A stretch of DNA of 64,000 bases from Bemisia tabaci (taxonomy: Eukaryota; Arthropoda; Insecta; Hemiptera; Aleyrodidae), in assembly GCF_918797505.1 (NCBI RefSeq), contig NC_092796.1:434001-498000 (forward strand). The letters are read 5' to 3'. Position numbers and translations under genes: made by a program. The notes beneath the pieces are model-generated. The model worked only from the letters and a program-made list of their open reading frames with translations, searched no databases and had not been told where the DNA came from. This document shows, piece after piece, positions 61,501-64,000 of the stretch (its first letter is position 1; the number at the start of each line of letters is the position of its first letter).

Positions 61501-62888
61501 TGCTTTAATTTAGTGCTCGACGATGCTTTTATGACAATTGTGTTCAATTTTTAATTAAAAGTATTATATGTCACCTCTGAGATGAAAATTTAGGAAATCA
61601 GGCAAAATTACGGCAAATTTTGGGAAGTGATACACTTGACGGTGGAAATTCGGGTTTAAGCCCAACTATTAAGCTCGACGAGCTATATTTCCTAAGTCTA
61701 CACCTAATGATAGTCAAAATAAAGTTTGGTTTGCCCAAAAATTCAGAAAAAAATTTTGGGAGGAAATAGAACCTGGAATTTGACCCTTATTTGAATTCAC
61801 CCAGGTATCGGCGTTGCTGTATTACACGGTGCATACTTTCCTAACATGCATTTGATCTCCTTTTTTTTCTTTTAATTTTTACAGAAAACGCAATTTCATT
61901 TTGCCTTGAAATTTCGTTGGTATTCAGTTCATATTACAGATTAAAGTCTGAGAGGAGTCCAGGCAATTTTATCGATTACTTTTGGGCTCACAGAAATACA
62001 ATTTGAAAGAGAATTGTAAGGACCTTGAGATGACATTAAACCGATTCTGTTGAAAGATGTTCATTGTTCAATCGCCCCAGCCGGTTTGCTTTGCAATGAT
62101 TCTTGGCGGTATTCATAAGCCTCATTTTATCCTCTTATTTCTCAGGTTACGATAGACAATATGCGGTACACAGCTGTTCTAAAAGGATTAAATAATGCTA
62201 TTGCCTTAGACTATCACTTCTCAAAGAATTACGTTTATTGGTCTGATCTGTCTTTCGATGTCATCAGTAGAGCATTTTTAAATGGGACAAAAATCACAGG
62301 TAGGTTGTTACCTTCCCTATATTTTATTACTTTCTACTAAATGGTGACTGGCGGTTGAATGACCTTCTTCGTACTCAAATGAATATTAGCTTTAAAATTT
62401 AAAAATCTTCAATAAAAAATATTTACATTTTTTACATGTCTTATGGACGAGAAACATGTATTACAGACATTTGAAATGGATTTATAGTTTAATCAATATT
62501 TACGTTTAAAATATCGAAATTTAAAAGCTCTGTATTACCGACAAGTAAAAGTGTATACATACTCAAAATTGGCCCAACTGTCCAGTGTATACGCATGTGA
62601 CTGACTGCTTTACTTAACTGACGGCTTTTAAGATACGGCCAATAGCCTCTGGTAACTTGAATCCGATTTTTTTTTCAGATGTCGTGCGATGGGGTTTGCA
62701 AAACCCAGCCGGTTTAGCGATTGACTGGGTGCATAATCTCCTCTTTTGGTCGGACTACTCAACCCGGCGTATTGAGGTTACTGATTTGGACGGGAAAAAG
62801 CGTTACTCCGTAGTTTCAAAGGACTTGGATAAACCGAGAGCAATCGTCGTTCACCCAGACAAAGCGATTGTTTTTTGGTCGGATTTAG
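34421..62888 (+). CDS. Lrp4: LRP4-like LDL receptor-related protein, 5' part (13 exons, runs off right edge)
   Basis: Thirteen exons join in phase: 34421-34522, 39656-39901, 40914-41066, 43346-43699, 52143-52272, 53130-53239, 54278-54443, 55827-55977, 56403-56637, 57575-57713, 58794-58980, 62146-62299, 62679-62888. From ATG 34456 they give about 767 residues: a signal peptide, a Cys-free spacer to about residue 190, eight LDLa repeats, an EGF, a calcium-binding EGF, and the start of a YWTD beta-propeller. Eight LDLa repeats before two EGFs and a propeller is the LRP4 order; LRP1 and LRP2 differ, and LRP5/6 begin with a propeller. The CxCIP arrangement in the first LDLa also resembles LRP4. 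LRP4 is a single-pass cell-surface receptor involved in synapse organisation and Wnt signalling in other animals. The remaining propellers, membrane segment and tail lie beyond the window. Confidence 0.78.
35207..35620. mobile_element. TIR element with about 110-bp inverted arms in LRP4 intron 1
   Basis: The left arm (about 35207-35318, with CTCAGATTCGGCTTCCTC and TTTCATGTATCATATGT) is repeated inverted at about 35503-35620. The roughly 185-bp centre is GC-richer and non-coding. Confidence 0.7.
35635..35835 (+). repeat. Partial copies of the AAGATGGCGGAC repeat, family R3
   Basis: TCGAATTTTTAGTC, AAAATTC and GGTGGCGGGCGTGGCC followed by CGCTATCTCGG match the 129-bp tandem units at 60107-60870. 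Confidence 0.6.
35921..36006. repeat. GC-rich multi-hairpin repeat R4, copy 1
   Basis: Four consecutive small hairpins: AGGGGGC-TAT-GCCCCCT, GACCGC-TA-CGCGGTC, GGCGTTCCGCGCC, and GGGCCGC-TTC-GCGGCCC. It begins ACTAGGGGG like the copies at 45957, 47863 and 49274. This is the most symmetrical copy, in AT-rich surroundings. Confidence 0.8.
36010..38550. other. LRP4 intron 1, no further feature recognised
   Basis: Intronic AT-rich sequence with only short unsupported reading frames. Nothing of note was identified between the R4 repeat and the 253-bp MITE. Confidence 0.5.
38555..38807. mobile_element. 253-bp MITE, copy B, AATT duplication
   Basis: Same length and ends as the element at 22148-22400: GGACC at the left, GGTCC at the right, GAAGGGAACCAAG near the left end, and ATTGCC near the inner edge of each arm. 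It is flanked by AATT on both sides (38551-38554, 38808-38811). It lies in LRP4 intron 1. Confidence 0.8.
39656..39901 (+). CDS. Lrp4: LRP4-like exon 2: Cys-free GC-rich spacer
   Basis: The acceptor is TTTTGCAG|GC and the donor CTCA|GTGAGT, phase 1 at both ends. It encodes about 82 residues rich in Ala, Asp, Pro and Arg with no Cys ([15 protein letters not shown] region). GC content is far above the flanking introns. No domain is recognised; it is probably a disordered spacer after the signal peptide. Confidence 0.65.
40474..40515. repeat. Run of 42 A
   Basis: Mononucleotide tract in LRP4 intron 2, possibly a retroposon tail or slippage product. Confidence 0.9.
40914..41066 (+). CDS. Lrp4: LRP4-like exon 3: charged spacer
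   Basis: The acceptor is CTCTGCAG|AC and the donor CTCTG|GTAAGA, phase 1 at both ends. It gives 51 highly charged residues ([29 protein letters not shown]) and no Cys. Phase agreement with both neighbours is the main support. Confidence 0.6.
42110..42190 (+). repeat. Fragment of dispersed repeat R1
   Basis: CTCACGCAGGGTATTG...TTGTGACCGGGTAATTCAAA matches the middle of the R1 copies at 20000 and 42740. It is truncated just before the hAT-like MITE at 42199. Confidence 0.55.
42199..42536. mobile_element. hAT-like MITE with 45-bp TIRs and 8-bp duplication
   Basis: The TIRs start CATAGAGTACATAGAGTCG and differ at one position over 45 bp. ATCTCAGC flanks both sides (42191-42198 and 42537-42544), an 8-bp target duplication as in hAT elements. 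Inside is a (TTG)n microsatellite (about 42353-42381). No transposase is encoded. It lies in LRP4 intron 3. Confidence 0.85.
42740..43200 (+). repeat. Dispersed repeat family R1, copy B
   Basis: This copy shares the hairpin GCGATTATTC...GAATAATCGC, the GCCGGCGTTAAACGCATA block, the CTTGTGACCGGGCAATTCAAATT block and the terminal TACACGG...module with 20000-20530. It lacks the internal duplication of copy A. It lies in intron 3, just before LRP4 exon 4. Confidence 0.65.
43346..43699 (+). CDS. Lrp4: LRP4-like exon 4: Gly-rich linker, LDLa 1 and LDLa 2
   Basis: The acceptor is TTTTCAG|GG and the donor CAATG|GTTAGT, phase 1 at both ends. A Gly run precedes LDLa 1 ([22 protein letters not shown]... 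ending ERDC) and LDLa 2 ([31 protein letters not shown] region). The calcium-cage acidic residues are present, in divergent form in LDLa 1 (DRGEDE). The exon is strikingly GC-rich compared with later LDLa exons. Confidence 0.85.
44400..44860. repeat. Three imperfect tandem units of about 178 bp inside Transib-like element
   Basis: GCTTGGCAGACGAAAACAAG occurs at 44598 and 44776, 178 bp apart, each followed by AACGG(T/C)TGATCGGTGGGACT. A more divergent unit begins near 44410 (GGTTGATCGGGACCAATTGA). Long T runs separate the units. Confidence 0.75.
44983..45056 (-). tRNA. tRNA-Met-like pseudogene or SINE head
   Basis: On the minus strand GGTGGAGCAATTGG (A-box-like), a CTCATCT loop and CCGGGTTCGATTCTCGG (T arm with B box) align without gaps to a tRNA-Met layout with CAT anticodon. 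The anticodon stem does not pair and the acceptor stem is missing, so it is not a working tRNA. A T run follows on that strand, like a Pol III terminator. Confidence 0.45.
45957..46118. repeat. GC-rich multi-hairpin repeat R4, copy 2
   Basis: It begins CTAGGGGGCTATGCC and continues GGCCGCAACGCGGCC, CCCCCGGAGGG and AGGCCCGCTTCG. It then matches copy 3 through GACCAAAAGAAAATGAAAAG and ends GAGGTCTCGGAGCTTATAGT. It is more decayed than copy 1. Confidence 0.65.
46119..46318. repeat. Long hairpin, 90-bp near-perfect arms, 18-nt loop, in LRP4 intron 4
   Basis: TGAATCACTAA...GGGCACATGTCC...GTTCAGGAGACACAAAAAAC (left, 46119-46208) is matched inverted at 46227-46318, with a few mismatches near the outer edge. 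It abuts the R4 copy. RNA read from either strand would fold into a long duplex. Confidence 0.85.
46447..47080 (+). repeat. Two direct copies of repeat R5
   Basis: About 46447-46595 and 46945-47075 share ATGGAAAAG(G/T)ATC, GATTC(C/T)TTACCA, AATATCGAT and GATCATT/GATTATT. An inverted third copy lies at 52372-52510. Confidence 0.55.
47365..47612. repeat. Short-palindrome array, motif TTCTCTCCGGAGAGAA
   Basis: CTCCGGAG and AGAGAAAA/TTCTCTCC words recur about six times in both orientations over about 245 bp. The edges are GCTACGGAGAGAA and TTCTCTCTGTAGC, approximately inverted. It is analogous in style to the arrays at 11-14 kb. Confidence 0.65.
47640..47780. repeat. Partial copy of MITE R2
   Basis: AAATCAATATCATTCCTT, GTTTTCACAGAGTTTT and a GGTTTCACCGTCG end match the interior and right end of the 27254-27508 element. 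Confidence 0.5.
47863..48620. repeat. R4 repeat, copy 3, with extended body
   Basis: It begins ACTAGGGGGTATGCC with decayed hairpins. It continues through CGACCAAAAAAAATGCAAAG and a 70-bp inverted pair (CATACCGACTCTTAT...ATAAGAATCGTATG, 47974-48042). Two related blocks of about 120 bp follow (about 48290 and 48480, with CGGGCTC and AGAACGCT). It ends GAGGTCTCGGTGCTTATAGT as in copy 2, so the 5' hairpins and the 3' tail are one element. Confidence 0.5.
49274..49350. repeat. GC-rich multi-hairpin repeat R4, copy 4
   Basis: ACTAGGGGGCCCTGCCCCCTG, GACCGCTGCGG, CCCCCGGGAGGGCG and AGGCCCGCTTCGCGGGCCCT form the same succession of hairpins as copy 1. Confidence 0.75.
49595..50878 (+). repeat. Tandem array, about 2.7 copies of a 460-470-bp unit
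   Basis: GCCGCTAAAATCGCCGCAAAG starts at 49611, 50083 and 50541 (spacings 472 and 458). Each unit also carries CTGAATTGTAACGATTCAGA, TTTCCGGCGAC and AGTCGGAGCT. The third unit is cut short at a CGCGACGCGACGC word like the one that starts the array. It is non-coding and lies in LRP4 intron 4. Confidence 0.9.
52143..52272 (+). CDS. Lrp4: LRP4-like exon 5: LDLa 3
   Basis: The acceptor is AAAACAG|GT (phase 1) and the donor ACACG|GTAAGT (phase 2). It encodes one canonical LDLa with [19 protein letters not shown] and DFSDEFNC, including the full calcium-binding acidic set. It is preceded by the 8.4-kb, transposon-filled intron 4. Confidence 0.85.
52372..52510 (-). repeat. Inverted copy of repeat R5
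   Basis: The reverse complement matches 46447-46595 through TTTGCAACGAACAC, TTTACCATAGCTTCAAATG and AATATTGATAATCGATT. Confidence 0.6.
53130..53239 (+). CDS. Lrp4: LRP4-like exon 6: LDLa 4
   Basis: The acceptor is TTTTCAG|A (phase 2) and the donor AATGTT|GTAAGT (phase 1). It encodes [21 protein letters not shown] and then [15 protein letters not shown], a complete LDLa. Confidence 0.85.
54278..54443 (+). CDS. Lrp4: LRP4-like exon 7: LDLa 5 and start of LDLa 6
   Basis: The acceptor is TTGTTAG|AT (phase 1) and the donor TTTCG|GTAATT (phase 2). LDLa 5 reads CSRNEFKC...[14 protein letters not shown]...WSDEENC. The exon then enters LDLa 6 (CLDSEF) and the next exon completes it. Confidence 0.85.
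54700..55046. repeat. Long inverted repeat, about 155-bp arms, 35-nt loop, in LRP4 intron 7
   Basis: The left arm is 54700-54853 and the right arm 54889-55046. Matching words include AAAGACGAGATGTTGGA, CAACGTGCGTAAAAATTCAG, TTAAAGCTGAA and TCAAAGAGATATGCTGTT. Only scattered mismatches are seen. The right arm occurs again in direct orientation at about 55250-55392. Confidence 0.9.
55250..55392 (+). repeat. Third copy of the hairpin arm
   Basis: GGACGTAACTTGTGTTGCTC, AACAGCATATCTCTTTGAGG, TTAAGCTGAATTTTTACGCA and CCAACATCTCGT repeat the loop and right arm of the 54700-55046 hairpin, with slightly more divergence. Confidence 0.85.
55827..55977 (+). CDS. Lrp4: LRP4-like exon 8: rest of LDLa 6 and start of LDLa 7
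   Basis: The acceptor is TTTTGCAG|A (phase 2) and the donor ATCAAG|GTATGT (phase 0). It completes LDLa 6 ([26 protein letters not shown]) and starts LDLa 7 ([15 protein letters not shown]). Confidence 0.85.
56403..56637 (+). CDS. Lrp4: LRP4-like exon 9: rest of LDLa 7 and most of LDLa 8 with insertion
   Basis: The acceptor is TTTCCAG|TC (phase 0) and the donor GAGAGG|GTAACG (phase 1). It completes LDLa 7 ([18 protein letters not shown]). LDLa 8 opens CSDETQFAC but then has about 28 residues, including an NST glycosylation sequon, before the third cysteine ([16 protein letters not shown]). The usual gap there is about 4-6 residues. Confidence 0.8.
57176..57441. mobile_element. TIR MITE in LRP4 intron 9, about 85-bp arms
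   Basis: TCGTCACTCACCGGCCAAAG at the left and CTTTGGCCGGAAGGTGACGA at the right are inverted counterparts. Similarity runs inward through GCCGCCATTTTAT / ATAAAATGGCGGTGG. It is non-coding. Confidence 0.7.
57575..57713 (+). CDS. Lrp4: LRP4-like exon 10: end of LDLa 8 and EGF 1
   Basis: The acceptor is TTTTCAG|AT (phase 1) and the donor TTTTAG|GTAATT (phase 2). It completes LDLa 8 with GEDERSC, then an EGF with spacing [12 protein letters not shown]...[14 protein letters not shown]. The frame is too short for a long open reading frame, but phases and cysteines fit. Confidence 0.8.
57969..58112. repeat. Inverted repeat with about 56-bp arms in LRP4 intron 10
   Basis: AGAGAAATGAAAGCAG and TTTTGGAAGAAAACC in the left arm (57969-58024) recur inverted in 58054-58112. 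The loop is about 30 nt. Confidence 0.7.
58794..58980 (+). CDS. Lrp4: LRP4-like exon 11: calcium-binding EGF 2 and propeller entry
   Basis: The acceptor is TTCACAG|C (phase 2) and the donor AGACAG|GTACGA (phase 0). The EGF has [17 protein letters not shown] and [11 protein letters not shown], the calcium-binding consensus. The exon ends in [12 protein letters not shown], the usual first strand of a YWTD propeller. Confidence 0.88.
58985..60000. other. LRP4 intron 11, left part
   Basis: AT-rich intronic sequence in which no repeat, RNA or coding feature was recognised before the tandem arrays. Confidence 0.5.
60010..60080 (+). repeat. Minisatellite, 15-bp GTTCCATCCTGTCCC units
   Basis: Three regular units are followed by two shortened ones (TTTCCATCCTGTCCCATGTCCC). 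Confidence 0.85.
60107..60870 (+). repeat. Tandem array R3, five units of about 129 bp
   Basis: The marker word TCGAATTTTTAGTC (slightly altered in later units) starts near 60201, 60372, 60501, 60630 and 60768. Each is followed by AAAATCCAAGATGGCGGAC and a CTATCTCAG block. The first spacing is longer because of an added AACTGAGACTTG...GTAGGCGCTC segment that is itself doubled. Single diverged copies occur at 35635-35835. Confidence 0.9.
60880..62140. other. LRP4 intron 11, right part
   Basis: AT-rich sequence with a run of 23 A at 61173-61195. No coding exon was recognised. Confidence 0.5.
62146..62299 (+). CDS. Lrp4: LRP4-like exon 12: propeller, first YWTD blade
   Basis: The acceptor is TTTCTCAG|GT (phase 0) and the donor TCACAG|GTAGGT (phase 1). 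It encodes [33 protein letters not shown] and [12 protein letters not shown], a typical LDL-receptor class B repeat. It was found by reading from the splice site, because the open frame is short. Confidence 0.85.
62679..62888 (+). CDS. Lrp4: LRP4-like exon 13: propeller, two further YWTD repeats
   Basis: The acceptor is TTTTTCAG|AT (phase 1) and the donor TTTAG|GTAAGT (phase 1). It reads [31 protein letters not shown] and [19 protein letters not shown]. The gene continues beyond the window. Confidence 0.88.
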
Positions 62889-62889
62889 G

Positions 62890-64000
62890 TAAGTTCCTTT
62901 GGGAGTTCAAAACGCGTCGATTCATATATGGTGTTAAAGGATTTCGTTCAGCAGTTAAAAAGCTTTGCCCGCTGAACTGAACATTTTGGCCCGAAAAATG
63001 CGATATTAAGTTGGTTTTTTTGTATTTATACACTCTGACGAGGCCAGTATTTTACGGGTACATCTGACGCCTTCAATATTACGTGATACATCTGATCATA
63101 CTTTTATGACTCCGTATTGTTTCTTTACTGCCGTCCACGCTTCTGTCGAGCGCTTTGATAAGCTCACATTTTTCACCTTTTTCCGTAAGTATGATGAGTT
63201 TCAATAGTGAGGCTATCATTAATATAAACTTCGAAGGATTCAGACTCTCCGTCAATTCCACCTTTTTCTATTTCACTTTAGAGGCTGCCAGATTTCGGGA
63301 TAAATTTGAATATTTTACATGAGTTTGAACTGGGTAGAGTGTTGAAAAAACAACTTATCTGGCAACAGTAGAGTCCGAGAGGGACGAGAGGGTGCCTGCC
63401 TGGCGGAAACCCCATGATTTATCCGGAAATGTCATTAAAGTAGATTGGTTCCGTTTGAAGCATCAAATGTATACTAGGGGAAAGCTATTTTAAAATAATA
63501 ATTGTAAAAGGACACAGATTCTACAAAAAAGGAAGAAATGAAAGGGAAGGGAGATGAAATGAGGATATAATTACTCATCCAATCAGAGAGAATAAAACAA
63601 AAACATCACAGAGATTTATATGCAATAAAACTAAAAAAAAACACAAGTGGGCTCATAGCGATTCGGAACTCGAACTATTATCGTTGAGCAGTTTTTAGAC
63701 CCCTACGCCATCGATGATCTTCTTAGGAAGTAAACCTCCTTCCGCGAGCAGGAAGGAGATCTCCTTCCGCGATTTGACTTGCTGAAGTAGCAAAAGTTTG
63801 CTACTTCAGCAAGTCAAATCGCGGAAGGGGATTCGCGGTTGTCACTTTCCTCCACCCGATGGGAGTGACGCACCAGTCAAGTGCGGTTTTGAAGAAATGG
63901 TCGATCCCCATCACTGCCTCATCTCCACATATTTATTAAGGTGCAAGTGATGGCACGCTCCAGTAACAAGGTTCTGTGTCAAAATCATTTTTGTCTTGAG
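62890..64000. other. Start of LRP4 intron 13
   Basis: Intronic sequence to the window edge. Apart from the palindrome at 63763-63828, nothing is recognised. Confidence 0.5.
63763..63828. repeat. Perfect 66-bp palindrome, 32-bp arms, 2-nt centre
   Basis: CCTTCCGCGATTTGACTTGC at the left is matched exactly in reverse complement up to 63828. The centre is CAAA-AG-TTTG. A further CTCCTTCCGCG copy just upstream (about 63737-63745) adds a partial third arm. Confidence 0.95.

Noticed and set aside
34421..62888. LRP1, LRP2 (megalin) or LRP5/6 (arrow) as the gene identity
   Set aside because: The eight-LDLa, two-EGF, propeller order and the CxCIP form of LDLa 1 fit LRP4 better. The call stays tentative because the 3' half is missing.

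Overview
The window looks like nuclear DNA of an insect. It is AT-rich, its genes have introns with GT..AG boundaries and AATAAA polyadenylation signals, it holds one very long multi-exon receptor gene, and it is full of small inverted-repeat transposons. The mix of Helentron-like, Transib-like and GC-rich hairpin repeats would fit a hemipteran such as a whitefly, but that assignment is only a guess.

Layout. (1) About 0.9-10.4 kb holds a nearly intact Helentron-like rolling-circle transposon on the + strand. It has a spliced RPA-like single-strand-binding gene (888-3850) and a spliced Rep/helicase/endonuclease gene (4472-10140). The second gene is broken by one frameshift (about 6500-6514) and one in-frame stop (8584-8586). 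Apart from these lesions, the HUH, two-tyrosine, Pif1 helicase and endonuclease motifs are all readable. (2) 10.4-14 kb is a patchwork of a tRNA-derived SINE and several elements built from reiterated short palindromes. (3) 14-34.4 kb has no recognisable coding gene. It holds MITEs, foldback elements, satellites and one CpG-rich block near 25 kb that could be a promoter with a first exon. (4) 34.4-62.9 kb and beyond is the 5' part of one + strand gene. Thirteen phase-compatible exons encode a signal peptide, a Cys-free spacer, eight LDL-receptor class A repeats, two EGF modules and the start of a YWTD propeller. That domain order points to LRP4 (low-density lipoprotein receptor-related protein 4). 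The gene runs off the right edge.

The introns of the LRP4-like gene make up nearly all of the right half. They carry a Transib-like element with a perfect CGCCG target duplication, a hAT-like MITE with an 8-bp target duplication, copies of a GC-rich multi-hairpin repeat, tandem arrays, and several long near-perfect inverted repeats that would form double-stranded RNA if transcribed with the gene.

The transposon genes work as a set: a single-strand-binding protein, a Rep nuclease/helicase and an endonuclease for rolling-circle movement. The host gene is a cell-surface receptor unrelated to them.
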